Source of the DNA: Streptomyces sp. 840.1
GTDB lineage: Bacteria; Actinomycetota; Actinomycetes; Streptomycetales; Streptomycetaceae
Direction: 5' to 3'
NCBI RefSeq assembly: GCF_003751445.1
Contig: NZ_RJUU01000001.1
Coordinates: forward strand, 2,547,001 to 2,611,000
DNA length: 64,000 nucleotides
The position numbers and the translations under genes are program-made. The notes under the pieces were generated by a model. That model saw only the letters and a list, made by a program, of their open reading frames with translations. It did no database searches and was not told where the DNA came from. Positions 1 through 10,546 of this stretch are shown piece by piece (position 1 is the first letter of the stretch; every line of letters begins with the position of its first letter).

Positions 1-2202
1 CTTCACGGAGTCGAGCAGCAGCTGCGAGACGTCGACCACCTGGATCGACTCCTTCGCCTGGCCGTCGTTCTTCTTGCCGTTGACCGAGTCGGTCAGCATG
101 ACCAGGCAGAACGGGCAGGCCGTGGAGACGATGTCCGGGTTGAGGGACAGGGCCTCGTCGACGCGCTCGTTGTTGACGCGCTTGCCGATCCGCTCCTCCA
201 TCCACATCCGGGCGCCGCCGGCGCCGCAGCAGAAGCCGCGCTCCTTGTGGCGGTGCATCTCCTCGTTCCGCAGACCCGGGACCTTCGCGATGATCTCGCG
301 CGGGGGCGTGTAGATCTTGTTGTGACGGCCCAGGTAGCAGGGGTCGTGATACGTGATCAGACCCTCGACCGGCGTCACCGGGATCAGCTTGCCCTCGTCC
401 ACCAGGTGCTGGAGCAGCTGCGTGTGGTGGATGACCTCGTACTCGCCGCCGAGCTGCGGGTACTCGTTGGCGATGGTGTTGAAGCAGTGCGGGCAGGTCG
501 CGACGATCTTCTTCGTCGCCTTCGCCTTCTTCGTCGAGTCGTCCTCGTCGTCCTCGCCGAAGGCCATGTTCAGCATCGCGACGTTCTCCTGGCCGAGCTG
601 CTGGAACAGCGGCTCGTTGCCCAGGCGGCGGGCGGAGTCACCCGTGCACTTCTCGTCGCCGCCCATGATCGCGAACTTGACGCCCGCGATGTGCAGCAGC
701 TCCGCGAAGGCCTTGGTGGTCTTCTTCGCCCGGTCCTCCAGGGCGCCGGCGCAGCCGACCCAGTAGAGGTAGTCGACCTCGGTGAGGTCCTCGACGTCCT
801 TGCCGACGATCGGGACCTCGAAGTCGACCTCCTTGGTCCACTCGACGCGCTGCTTCTTGGCCAGCCCCCAGGGGTTGCCCTTCTTCTCCAGGTTCTTGAG
901 CATCGTGCCCGCCTCGGACGGGAACGCGGACTCGATCATCACCTGGTAGCGGCGCATGTCGACGATGTGGTCGATGTGCTCGATGTCGACCGGGCACTGC
1001 TCCACGCACGCGCCGCAGGTGGTGCAGGACCAGAGCACGTCCGGGTCGATGACGCCGTTCTCCTCGGCGGTGCCGATGAGGGGGCGCTCGGCCTCCGCGA
1101 GGGCGGCCGCGGGGACGTCCTTCAGGGCCTCGGCCGAAGCCTTCTCGTTGCCCTCCATGTCCTTGCCGCCGCCGGCCAGCAGGTAGGGGGCCTTGGCGTG
1201 CGCGTGGTCGCGCAGGGACATGATCAGGAGCTTGGGGGACAGCGGCTTGCCGGTGTTCCAGGCGGGGCACTGCGACTGGCAGCGGCCGCACTCCGTGCAG
1301 GTGGAGAAGTCGAGGATGCCCTTCCAGGAGAACTGCTCGACCTGGGAGACGCCGAAGGTGTCGTCCTCGCCCGGGTCCTCCCAGTCGATCGCCTTGCCGC
1401 CCGAGGTCATCGGCTGCAGCGCGCCGAGTGCGACGTCGCCCTCCGCGTTCCGCTTGAACCAGATGTTCGGGAAGGCGAGGAAGCGGTGCCAGGCGACACC
1501 CATGTTGGTGTTGAGCGCGACCGTGATCATCCAGATCAGCGAGACGCCGATCTTGATCATCGCGGTGAGGTAGATGAGGTTCTGCAGCGTGCCGAGCGCG
1601 AGTCCCTTGAAGGCGAGGACCAGCGGGTACGAGACGAAGTACGCGGCCTCGTAGCCGTCGACGTGGTGGATCGCGCCCTCGAGGCCGCGCAGGGTCAGGA
1701 TCGCCAGGCCGATGACGAGGATGACGTACTCGACGAAGTACGCCTGCCAGGCCTTCGAGCCCGCGAACCGGGACTTGCGGCCGGCCCGGGAGGGCAGGTT
1801 CAGCAGCCGGATGGCGATCAGCACGAGAATGCCGACCGTCGTCATCAGGCCGATGAACTCGATGTACAGCTCGAACGGCAGCCATTCACCGATGATCGGC
1901 AGCACCCAGTCGGCCTTGAAGAGCTGTCCGTACGCCTGGAGCAGCGTCGGCGGCAGCGTCAGGAAGCCGATGGCGACGAACCAGTGCGCGAAGCCGACGA
2001 TCCCCCACCGGTTCATCCGGGTGTGGCCGAGGAACTCCTTGACCAGGGTGATCGTGCGCTGTTTCGGGTTGTCGGTGCGACTGCCGGCCGGGACCGGCTG
2101 TCCGAGCGTGACGAACCGGTAGATCTGCGCGACGGCTCGGGCGATGAGCGCAACGCCGACCACGGTCAGCACCAGCGACACGATGATCGCGGCGAGTTGC
2201 AT
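1..2202 (-). CDS. Membrane (Fe-S)-binding oxidoreductase, heterodisulfide-reductase type (3' end outside window)
   Basis: The ATG at 2202 opens a frame that runs off the window edge without a stop, so the C-terminus is missing (734 codons seen). The first 250 residues hold several membrane segments. Two ferredoxin-like 4Fe-4S motifs follow: CTECGRCQSQCP near residue 302 and CTTCGACVEQCP near residue 393. After these come two CCG-type cysteine-rich domains, with CPHC, HDPCYLGRHN, CCGAGG and CPFC motifs. This is the architecture of GlpC/HdrD-like membrane electron-transfer proteins, which pass electrons between a soluble donor (often an ETF) and the quinone pool. The donor here is not visible. 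A palindrome, TACT-N4-AGTA, lies about 85 bases upstream of the start. Family assignment is firm; the substrate is unknown. Confidence 0.9.
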   Translation of the reverse strand, partial: MQLAAIIVSLVLTVVGVALIARAVAQIYRFVTLGQPVPAGSRTDNPKQRTITLVKEFLGHTRMNRWGIVGFAHWFVAIGFLTLPPTLLQAYGQLFKADWVLPIIGEWLPFELYIEFIGLMTTVGILVLIAIRLLNLPSRAGRKSRFAGSKAWQAYFVEYVILVIGLAILTLRGLEGAIHHVDGYEAAYFVSYPLVLAFKGLALGTLQNLIYLTAMIKIGVSLIWMITVALNTNMGVAWHRFLAFPNIWFKRNAEGDVALGALQPMTSGGKAIDWEDPGEDDTFGVSQVEQFSWKGILDFSTCTECGRCQSQCPAWNTGKPLSPKLLIMSLRDHAHAKAPYLLAGGGKDMEGNEKASAEALKDVPAAALAEAERPLIGTAEENGVIDPDVLWSCTTCGACVEQCPVDIEHIDHIVDMRRYQVMIESAFPSEAGTMLKNLEKKGNPWGLAKKQRVEWTKEVDFEVPIVGKDVEDLTEVDYLYWVGCAGALEDRAKKTTKAFAELLHIAGVKFAIMGGDEKCTGDSARRLGNEPLFQQLGQENVAMLNMAFGEDDEDDSTKKAKATKKIVATCPHCFNTIANEYPQLGGEYEVIHHTQLLQHLVDEGKLIPVTPVEGLITYHDPCYLGRHNKIYTPPREIIAKVPGLRNEEMHRHKERGFCCGAGGARMWMEERIGKRVNNERVDEALSLNPDIVSTACPFCLVMLTDSVNGKKNDGQAKESIQVVDVSQLLLDSVK

Positions 2203-2284
2203 TGGGGGCTCCTCGGGCCTGCGAGGGTGGGTTCCAGCGTTTACTGGCGAATGCTTACTGGCGAGTACGGGGACTGCCGGGGAC

Positions 2285-2296
2285 TACTAAGCAGTA
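2285..2296. promoter_or_regulatory. Candidate operator upstream of the (Fe-S) oxidoreductase gene
   Basis: TACT-AAGC-AGTA is a perfect 4+4 inverted repeat in an AT-richer stretch between two genes that run the same way on the minus strand. It sits where a TetR-type repressor could act on the downstream (Fe-S) gene. The repeat is short, so this is only a suggestion. Confidence 0.25.
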
Positions 2297-2326
2297 ACTT
2301 AATCAGTCTGTGCTGACACTATCCAC

Positions 2327-3103
2327 TTATTCCGCCGCGCTGTAGTTGGGCAGGCGGTGATCTGTGTCGCTCAGGCATGCCTGGCCGCGCCGGCTGAGGC
2401 CGCGCACCGCCCGGCGCAGCGGCGTGTGTACGGCCTCGGCCAGGATCGCCAGGTCCAGGGCGGCCCGGTGGTGCCCGGCGTAGTGCTGGTCGAGGAGGTC
2501 CGCCTCGTCCCACGGCATCGTGGAGCGGCGGCGCACCTGCGCGAGGCCGGTCAGTCCGGGCTTGAGCTCCCGCCGCCAGTCCCGCGCACCGGCGGCCGTG
2601 CCCCGCTCGTCGCCGGGCGCGAGCGGCTCGGGGCCGACCAGCGAGAGCTCGCCGCGTACGACGTGGGGCAGCCGCGAGAGCACGTCGAGCCGCAGCCGCC
2701 GGGTGCGCAGCGATCGCAGTACGAAGGGCCTGCCCGCGAGGCCGGTGCGCGGGGAGCGGTCCAGTACGCCGCCGGGGCGCCGGCGCACGGCGAGGGCGAG
2801 AGCGGCCGCCGCGAGGGCGGGGGCGGCCAGGAGCAGGAGGGCCGAGCCGAGGAGCAGGTCCAGGGCGCGCTTGGCGGTGGGGCGCGGCGGGGCGGCAGCG
2901 GCGAGGGTCCTGAGGGCGGCGAGGGCGCGTGCCGTGCGGGTGGGGCGCGGTGGCTGCCAGGGGCGGCGCGCCGGGGCCGGCCTCCGGCGCGCGCCCCGCC
3001 ACCCGCTCTGCCACTGGCCCTGCCACCGGTTCGGCCGCTGATCCCTCCTCGGCACATGCCGCTGCCGCCGGCGCTGCCTGGGCCTCCGCGTCTGCGTCTG
3101 CAT
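2327..3103 (-). CDS. Sugar transferase (undecaprenyl-phosphate glycosyl-1-phosphate transferase family)
   Basis: The C-terminal two thirds match the bacterial sugar transferase domain, which moves a sugar-1-phosphate from a nucleotide sugar to a membrane polyprenyl phosphate. After an Arg-rich N-terminus come the KRALDLLLGS membrane helix, an RSPRTG...GRPFVLRSLRT motif, SLVGPEPLAPGD (family motif LVGPRP) and KPGLTGLAQV. I chose the ATG at 3103 because a purine-rich AGGCAGG lies upstream. An in-frame start at 3451 would add a basic stretch with no family similarity and would run over the dnaK HAIR operators. At about 258 residues it has only the short catalytic core, without the long membrane N-terminus of WbaP-like enzymes. 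No polysaccharide genes adjoin it. Confidence 0.78.
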   Translation of the reverse strand: MQTQTRRPRQRRRQRHVPRRDQRPNRWQGQWQSGWRGARRRPAPARRPWQPPRPTRTARALAALRTLAAAAPPRPTAKRALDLLLGSALLLLAAPALAAAALALAVRRRPGGVLDRSPRTGLAGRPFVLRSLRTRRLRLDVLSRLPHVVRGELSLVGPEPLAPGDERGTAAGARDWRRELKPGLTGLAQVRRRSTMPWDEADLLDQHYAGHHRAALDLAILAEAVHTPLRRAVRGLSRRGQACLSDTDHRLPNYSAAE

Positions 3104-3383
3104 CGTTCGCACCTGCCTGGTGTCGCTGTCCGGTACCGGATGGCTGGGGTGTCCGGGGTGTGTCTGCTGCCTGCTGTCGATCGAGTGCCGCTTTTGTGCG
3201 GCTCGCGGCAATTTGTGACAGAACGATCCCACGGCGCGATGATGGTGGGGGGTGTGTCGCCCACAGAGCGGGCAGGTGTCGCCCGCAAGCGGCTCGGATT
3301 CGTCCCGTGTGACGCGTATGCGGTGTGTGTCCGGCACCACAAAAATAGACAAATCGCTGGTGGCGCGGGGTGTGTGCACGATA

Positions 3384-3404
3384 GTTGAGTCGCCTCGACT
3401 CAGG
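3384..3404 (+). promoter_or_regulatory. HAIR operator (HspR-binding inverted repeat), distal copy
   Basis: GTTGAGT-N7-ACTCAGG fits the HAIR consensus CTTGAGT-N7-ACTCAAG with one mismatch at each outer end. The left arm contains TTGAGT, which could also act as a -35 box. It lies 74 bases before the dnaK start and should bind HspR. Confidence 0.8.
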
Positions 3405-3435
3405 TCTGTTGACGCCGAGGGCGATGTCATGCATC

Positions 3436-3456
3436 CTTGAGCCAGATCCACTCAAG
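3436..3456 (+). promoter_or_regulatory. HAIR operator (HspR-binding inverted repeat), proximal copy
   Basis: CTTGAGC-N7-ACTCAAG matches the HAIR consensus except for one base. It lies 21 bases upstream of the dnaK start codon. The 374-base gap between the sugar transferase start and dnaK holds the two HAIR copies and no gene that I can support. Confidence 0.88.
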
Positions 3457-3459
3457 TAG

Positions 3460-5993
<2,534 letters not shown>

Positions 5994-6053
5994 CATTCTG
6001 TCCGACCACTCGGCGGCACACCGCCCGGCCGACGGGGCCGACCGCCCGGAGCG

Positions 6054-6076
6054 TGCCGGACTCGATGAGTCCGGCA
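6054..6076 (+). promoter_or_regulatory. Intra-operon stem-loop between grpE and dnaJ
   Basis: A perfect 9-bp stem (TGCCGGACT / AGTCCGGCA) with a 5-base loop lies in the 132-base grpE-dnaJ gap. It has no T-tract. It could be a processing or stability element that sets relative levels within the operon transcript. This is inference only. Confidence 0.4.
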
Positions 6077-6125
6077 GCAACCGGGCGGGAGGCCCCTGGC
6101 CGGTCGTCCGGAAGGAGGGACGTCG

Positions 6126-7322
6126 ATGAGTACGAAGGACTTCGTCGAGAAGGACTACTACAAGGTTCTCGGCGTCCCGAAGGACGCCACGGACGCCGAG
6201 ATCAAGAAGGCGTACCGGAAGCTCGCCCGCGAGTTCCACCCGGACGCCAACAAGGGTGACAACAAGGCGGAGGAGCGCTTCAAGGAGATCTCCGAGGCCA
6301 ACGACATCCTCGGTGACACCAAGAAGCGCAAGGAGTACGACGAGGCCCGCGCCCTCTTCGGCAACGGCGGCTTCCGCCCCGGACCCGGCAGCGGCGGCGG
6401 CAACTTCAACTTCGACCTGGGCGACCTCTTCGGAGGCACCCCGGGCGGTGGCCAGGGCGGCGGAGCCGGCGGCTTCGGCGGCGGTGGCGGCGGTCTGGGC
6501 GATGTCTTCGGCGGCCTCTTCAACCGGGGCGGCGGCGGTGCCGGCACCCGGGTGCAGCCGCGCCGCGGCCAGGACATCGAGTCCGAGGTGACGCTCAGCT
6601 TCACCGAGGCGGTCGACGGGGCCACGGTCCCGCTGCGGATGTCCAGCCAGGCGCCCTGCAAGGCGTGCTCCGGCACCGGCGACAAGAACGGCACCCCCAG
6701 GGTCTGCCCGACCTGCGTCGGCACCGGACAGGTCTCCCGGGGCACCGGCGGCGGGTTCTCGCTCACCGATCCCTGCGTGGACTGCAAGGGCCGGGGCCTC
6801 ATCGCCCAGGACCCCTGCGACGTCTGCAAGGGCAGCGGCCGGGCGAAGTCGTCCCGCACCATGCAGGTGCGGATCCCCGCCGGCGTCTCCGACGGCCAGC
6901 GGATCCGGCTGCGCGGCAAGGGCAGCCCCGGCGAGCGCGGCGGACCGGCCGGCGACCTCTACGTCATCGTCCACGTCGACGCCCACCCGGTCTTCGGCCG
7001 CAAGGGCGACAACCTCACGGTCACCGTGCCCGTCACCTTCACGGAGGCGGCGCTCGGCGGCGAGGTGAAGGTGCCCACGCTCGGCGGACCGCCGGTCACC
7101 CTGAAGCTGCCGGCCGGCACGCCCAACGGGCGCACCATGCGCGCCCGGGGCAAGGGCGCGGTGCGCAAGGACGGCAGCCGCGGCGACCTGCTGGTCACCG
7201 TGGAGGTGGTGGTCCCCACGGACCTGGGCACGGACGCCCGGGACGCCCTGGAGGCCTATCGCAAGGCCACCGCGGACCAGGACCCGCGGGCGGAGCTGTT
7301 CCAGGCAGCGAAGGGAGCTTGA
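6126..7322 (+). CDS. dnaJ: Co-chaperone DnaJ
   Basis: DnaJ stimulates the DnaK ATPase and delivers substrate. The J domain is complete, with HPD at residues 38-40. A very long Gly/Phe region (GGGGG runs, residues about 80-145) precedes the zinc-binding centre, where all four CxxCxGxG repeats are present (CKACSGTG, CPTCVGTG, CVDCKGRG, CDVCKGSG). The C-terminal peptide-binding domain follows. The ATG at 6126 follows GGAAGGAGGG. hspR starts two bases after the stop. At 398 residues the length is typical for the DnaJ1 of the actinobacterial dnaK operon. Confidence 0.98.
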   Translation: MSTKDFVEKDYYKVLGVPKDATDAEIKKAYRKLAREFHPDANKGDNKAEERFKEISEANDILGDTKKRKEYDEARALFGNGGFRPGPGSGGGNFNFDLGDLFGGTPGGGQGGGAGGFGGGGGGLGDVFGGLFNRGGGGAGTRVQPRRGQDIESEVTLSFTEAVDGATVPLRMSSQAPCKACSGTGDKNGTPRVCPTCVGTGQVSRGTGGGFSLTDPCVDCKGRGLIAQDPCDVCKGSGRAKSSRTMQVRIPAGVSDGQRIRLRGKGSPGERGGPAGDLYVIVHVDAHPVFGRKGDNLTVTVPVTFTEAALGGEVKVPTLGGPPVTLKLPAGTPNGRTMRARGKGAVRKDGSRGDLLVTVEVVVPTDLGTDARDALEAYRKATADQDPRAELFQAAKGA

Positions 7323-7323
7323 G

Positions 7324-7770
7324 ATGGACGGCCGCCGACGTAATCCGTACGAACTGACCGAAGAATCGCCGGTGTACGTGATCTCGATCGCGGCCCAGCT
7401 CTCGGGTCTGCATCCCCAGACGTTGCGCCAGTACGACCGCCTCGGCCTGGTCTCGCCCGACCGCACGGCCGGGCGCGGCAGGCGCTACTCGGCCCGTGAC
7501 ATCGAGCTGCTGCGCACCGTGCAGCAGCTGTCGCAGGACGAGGGCATCAACCTGGCCGGCATCAAGCGCATCATCGAGCTGGAGAACCAGGTCGCCGCGC
7601 TCCAGCAGCGCGTCGCCGAGCTCTCGGCGGCCGTGGACGGGGCGGCGGCGACGCTCCAGCAGCGCGAGGCCCAGGTGCACGCCTCCTACCGGCGTGACCT
7701 GGTCCCGTACCAGGACGTGCAGCACACCAGCGCACTGGTCGTCTGGCGGCCCAAGCGGCCCAAGGACTGA
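7324..7770 (+). CDS. hspR: Heat-shock repressor HspR (MerR family)
   Basis: HspR binds HAIR operators and represses the dnaK operon and clpB, with DnaK as co-repressor. The N-terminal MerR-type helix-turn-helix includes QTLRQYDRLGLVSP and GRRYSARDIELLR. A dimerising coiled coil follows (ELENQVAALQQRVAEL). The C-terminus is lysine/arginine-rich (VVWRPKRPKD), as in other HspR proteins. It starts two bases after dnaJ and is the last gene of the operon, giving autoregulation. Its targets can be seen here: HAIR at 3384, 3436 and 11494. Confidence 0.97.
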   Translation: MDGRRRNPYELTEESPVYVISIAAQLSGLHPQTLRQYDRLGLVSPDRTAGRGRRYSARDIELLRTVQQLSQDEGINLAGIKRIIELENQVAALQQRVAELSAAVDGAAATLQQREAQVHASYRRDLVPYQDVQHTSALVVWRPKRPKD

Positions 7771-7774
7771 ACGG

Positions 7775-7833
7775 CCCGAGGACGCAACGGGTCAAGGACC
7801 CGACCGGTCAAGGACCGAACGGGTTCGACCCGT
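7775..7833. terminator. Convergent terminator region after hspR
   Basis: Between hspR and the convergent LuxR-type gene lie nested repeats of CGGGTCAAGGACC type and a tight hairpin (ACGGGT-TCG-ACCCGT at 7819-7833). It probably ends transcription from both sides. There is no T-tract. Confidence 0.5.
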
Positions 7834-7848
7834 CCTCGGCGCAGCCCG

Positions 7849-8868
7849 TCACCCCGGCGTCACCGGGGGGACGGGCTTCTCCGTCGTCCCGGGCGGTGCG
7901 GACCCGTCCATCCCGGAGCGGACGAGCAGCGCGCCGAGCTGGGTGCGGCTGGTGGCGTTGAGGGTGTGCATGAGCCTGGAGACGTGGGCGCGGCAGGTGC
8001 GGACGCTGATGCCGAGCTTTCCGGCCACGACCTGGTCGGTGTGGCCCTCGACCAGGAGGCGGGCGACGCTGAGCTGGACGGCGGTGACCGAGACGCTGGG
8101 CGGTGGCGCCGGCAGCGGATCGGTGAGCGGGGTGGCCTGCGCCCACAGGACTTCGTACATCTGGATCAGATAGCGGATCAGCGCGGGGTGGCGGATCTCC
8201 AGCGCGACGTCGCGGGCGGTGTTGGCGGGGATGAAGGCCACGGTGTGGTCGAAGACGAGCAGCCGCTCGACCGTCTGCTCCAGCGTGCGGATCTCGATGA
8301 GGCCCGGCGGCATCTGGTTCAGATAGGCCTTGAAGGTCTGGTTGTAGCGGATGGGGTGCTGGTAGATGTGCCGGAGCGGGGTGCCCCGCTCCAGGGTCAG
8401 CCGGGCCCGCGACAGGGCCCGCTGGAGCTGGTCGGGCGGCCGGGTGCTGCCGGGCTGAAGGGTCCTGATCTCCTCCGTGGCGCTCTCCGTCGCGTGCTGG
8501 ACGGCGGCGTCGATCAGGGGGATGCCTTCGAGGACCGTGATGGCGAGGTTGGGGTCCGTACTGGCCACGGCCGCCAGCGGCGCCAGCGAGTCGGCCAGCG
8601 CGGCCGAGAGGCTGATGCGCTCGTGGATCTCCCGGACGACGGGCTGCAGCAGATGGGCCAGGGCGGCGGACGGGGGCACCGGGCGCACCCAGGCCTCGTC
8701 CTGCGGGTCGGGGTGGACCAGCGCCAACTCGGTGAGGCAGGGCGCCGGTTCGATGGCGGTCCGGGGTATCCGTCCCGCGCTCAGCGCCTCGGTGTAGATC
8801 CTGACCGCCGCGTCGCACAGCGCACGGTTCTTGTGTGCGTGCGCCGGTGTGTCCTCATCCCTGCCCAT
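7849..8868 (-). CDS. LuxR-type helix-turn-helix regulator, paralogue A
   Basis: The protein has about 339 residues. Its C-terminus is a LuxR/GerE-type DNA-binding domain (VARLLVEGHTDQVVAGKLG, then VRTCRAHVSRLMHTL). The N-terminal and middle parts resemble the TrmB/phospholipase-D-like sensor fold found in many Streptomyces orphan regulators (IRTLEQTVERLLVFDHTVAFIPA). No receiver domain or phospho-acceptor Asp is visible. I chose the ATG at 8868; an in-frame ATG at 8898 adds ten residues without an obvious ribosome site. It is clearly a duplicate of the next gene (shared WVRPVPPSAALA-type, ITVLEGI and IRTLE motifs). The ligand is unknown. Confidence 0.82.
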   Translation of the reverse strand: MGRDEDTPAHAHKNRALCDAAVRIYTEALSAGRIPRTAIEPAPCLTELALVHPDPQDEAWVRPVPPSAALAHLLQPVVREIHERISLSAALADSLAPLAAVASTDPNLAITVLEGIPLIDAAVQHATESATEEIRTLQPGSTRPPDQLQRALSRARLTLERGTPLRHIYQHPIRYNQTFKAYLNQMPPGLIEIRTLEQTVERLLVFDHTVAFIPANTARDVALEIRHPALIRYLIQMYEVLWAQATPLTDPLPAPPPSVSVTAVQLSVARLLVEGHTDQVVAGKLGISVRTCRAHVSRLMHTLNATSRTQLGALLVRSGMDGSAPPGTTEKPVPPVTPG

Positions 8869-8951
8869 TCGGGCCCCCCATTTTTTGCAGTGCAGCAAGA
8901 TGACGGTGGTGGCAGCCCGGTTCGCGGGCCACTGTGGGTGTTGTCGGGGGA

Positions 8952-9010
8952 GCCGGGAACTCTCCCGGCACCTCGGAGGCGTGGCCAGGTGTCCCCACTG
9001 ACACGTGGCC
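8952..9010 (-). terminator. Terminator hairpins downstream of regulator paralogue B
   Basis: There are two successive stem-loops: GCCGGGA / TCCCGGC at 8952-8969, and an 11-bp stem with one mismatch (GGCCAGGTGTC / GACACGTGGCC) at 8983-9010. Both lie just past the stop of the 9054 gene on the minus strand. Neither has a T-tract. Confidence 0.5.
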
Positions 9011-9053
9011 GGCTTTCCGGCCCGGGGGTGGGGGCCTCCGGAGCATCGGCCGG

Positions 9054-10028
9054 TCAGGAGTCCTGATCGAGGATTCCTGACTGGGCGATCAGGTAGCCGA
9101 GCTGGGCGCGGCTCGTGCTTCCCAGCACGGCGGACAGCTTGGCGACATGCGCGCGGCAGGTACGGACGTTCATGCCGAGCCGGCGGGCTATCGCTTCGTC
9201 GACGTGCCCCTCGATCAGCAGCGTGGCGATGGCGCGCTGGACGCCCGTGATGCCGTCGCGGGCCGGGTCGTAGGGGGCCGCTTCGTCCAGCGGGACGGCG
9301 CGGCGCCAGAGTTGCTCGAAGACCTTCGTCAGGTAGGCGACCAGCCCGGGGTGCCGTAGTTCCAGGGCGACGGGCAGGTCGTCCTGGACCGGGATGAAGG
9401 CCACGGTGTCGTCGCAGATGATGAGGCGCTCGATGAGCTCCTCGAGCGTGCGGATCTCCATCCGGGCGCCCGCCATGAGGTCGACGTAGGCGAACGTGCG
9501 CTGGCTGTGCCTGACGGTGTGCTGGTAGAGAGTACGGACCCTGATGCCGGAATCTATGAGAGGTTTACTGCGGATCAGGGCCTCGCTGAGGACTTCCTCG
9601 CTGCGTTTGCCCCCGGGCTGGACCGTCAGCACTTCCCTCCGGCTCTCGGCGATGGCCAGGTCGAGTGCTCCGTTGATCCGGTCGATGCCTTCCAGCACCG
9701 TGATCGCGTGCGTCGGCGCGGGGCTCTGGGCGCTGATGGCCAGGAACGGTTCGAAAGCGTCGGTCAGCTCGACGGACGTCCGCCTGCGATCCTGGATCTC
9801 GCGCTCCAGCGGGTGAAGACGCTGGGCCAGGGCGGCGGAAGGCGGAACCGGGCGAAGCCATGACGCGTCGTCCGGATCGGGCAGCAGCAGACCGAATTTG
9901 ACGAGGCAGGGTGCCGTCCTGACCTCGGAGCGGGCCAGGCGGCCCACGCTGAGCGCCGCCGCATACAGCCTGGTGCCCTCGGTGCACAGGTTCGTGACCG
10001 CATGAGTATGTGTCGGTTTCGTGTCCAT
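9054..10028 (-). CDS. LuxR-type helix-turn-helix regulator, paralogue B
   Basis: This is a paralogue of the 7849 gene with the same layout: an N-terminal sensor-like region, a middle TrmB/PLD-like part (IRTLEELIERLIICDDTVAFIP) and a C-terminal LuxR-type helix-turn-helix (ATLLIEGHVDEAIARRLG, NVRTCRAHVAKL). The ATG at 10028 follows a GGGGGGTGGAG ribosome site; an in-frame ATG at 10064 is possible. It is transcribed away from the DVGWG-repeat gene. The 122-base gap between them contains a 16-base inverted repeat, so this regulator is the natural candidate to control both itself and the repeat-protein pair. Confidence 0.82.
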   Translation of the reverse strand: MDTKPTHTHAVTNLCTEGTRLYAAALSVGRLARSEVRTAPCLVKFGLLLPDPDDASWLRPVPPSAALAQRLHPLEREIQDRRRTSVELTDAFEPFLAISAQSPAPTHAITVLEGIDRINGALDLAIAESRREVLTVQPGGKRSEEVLSEALIRSKPLIDSGIRVRTLYQHTVRHSQRTFAYVDLMAGARMEIRTLEELIERLIICDDTVAFIPVQDDLPVALELRHPGLVAYLTKVFEQLWRRAVPLDEAAPYDPARDGITGVQRAIATLLIEGHVDEAIARRLGMNVRTCRAHVAKLSAVLGSTSRAQLGYLIAQSGILDQDS

Positions 10029-10054
10029 TATAGGCAAAACTCCACCCCCCAGGG

Positions 10055-10070
10055 TCCTGAACATTCAGGA
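10055..10070. promoter_or_regulatory. Candidate operator between LuxR paralogue B and the DVGWG-repeat gene
   Basis: TCCTGAA-CA-TTCAGGA is a perfect 7+7 inverted repeat with a 2-base spacer, placed in a divergent promoter region. Its form suits a dimeric helix-turn-helix protein. Which regulator binds it is not shown. Confidence 0.5.
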
Positions 10071-10168
10071 ACATGATGCATCGCTCCTGTGGCATTGACG
10101 CGTCCGAATAAGCCATCGTCTCTTGGAGAGCGGGGGAGAGGATCCATCAAGTGAGGACGAAGCCGACT

Positions 10169-10546
10169 ATGAACAAGAGAATGCTTCGCTCAGTGCTTGG
10201 CACTGCGTTCGCGGCTGCTGCACTGCTGCTCGTGACGCACGGCTCTGCTCCGGACGTCGGATGGGGCAATGCGGAGGCCGGCGACTCCTATCAGGGCGAC
10301 GTCGGCTGGGGTTATGTCCAGCCCGCCGGCGGCGGCGGTGTCCACCAGGCCGATGTCGGCTGGGGCAACGCGCAGCCCGCCGCTCTCGGTGGCCCTCAGC
10401 AGGCCGATGTCGGCTGGGGTTATGTGTCGCCCGCCGTCTACCAGGGTGATGTCGGCTGGGGCAACGCGCAGCCCGCCGCTCTCGGTGGTGCTCACCAGTC
10501 CGACGTCGGCTGGGGGAATTCGGTCGAGAACAGGGCGGAGTTGTGA
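10169..10546 (+). CDS. Secreted DVGWG-repeat protein (unknown function)
   Basis: From the ATG at 10169 the protein has 125 residues. A basic start (MNKRMLRS) and a hydrophobic core (AFAAAALLLVTHGSA) form a likely Sec signal peptide. The mature part consists of six units beginning DVGWGN or DVGWGY, spaced 12 to 18 residues apart, with Gly/Ala/Pro/Gln linkers such as AQPAALGG. A GTG at 10151 would add six residues; both starts have purine-rich stretches upstream. The stop overlaps the GTG of the next gene. I recognise no family. The regular Asp-Gly-Trp-Gly core with alternating Asn and Tyr suggests either a structural repeat or a modified multi-core peptide; neither is shown. Confidence 0.7.
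   Translation: MNKRMLRSVLGTAFAAAALLLVTHGSAPDVGWGNAEAGDSYQGDVGWGYVQPAGGGGVHQADVGWGNAQPAALGGPQQADVGWGYVSPAVYQGDVGWGNAQPAALGGAHQSDVGWGNSVENRAEL

Noticed and set aside
247..2316. Long plus-strand open frame (689 codons) over the (Fe-S) oxidoreductase gene
   Set aside because: It is antisense to a gene with clear cysteine motifs. Its composition (Val, Leu, Arg, Asp repeats) is that of a mirror frame in high-GC coding DNA.
3104..3451. N-terminal extension of the sugar transferase over the HAIR region
   Set aside because: It would put heat-shock operators inside the coding region and shows only basic low-complexity sequence.
10255..10520. GATGTCGGCTGGGG repeats as a non-coding repeat array
   Set aside because: The repeats keep one reading frame after a signal peptide and end at a coupled start, so they are coding.
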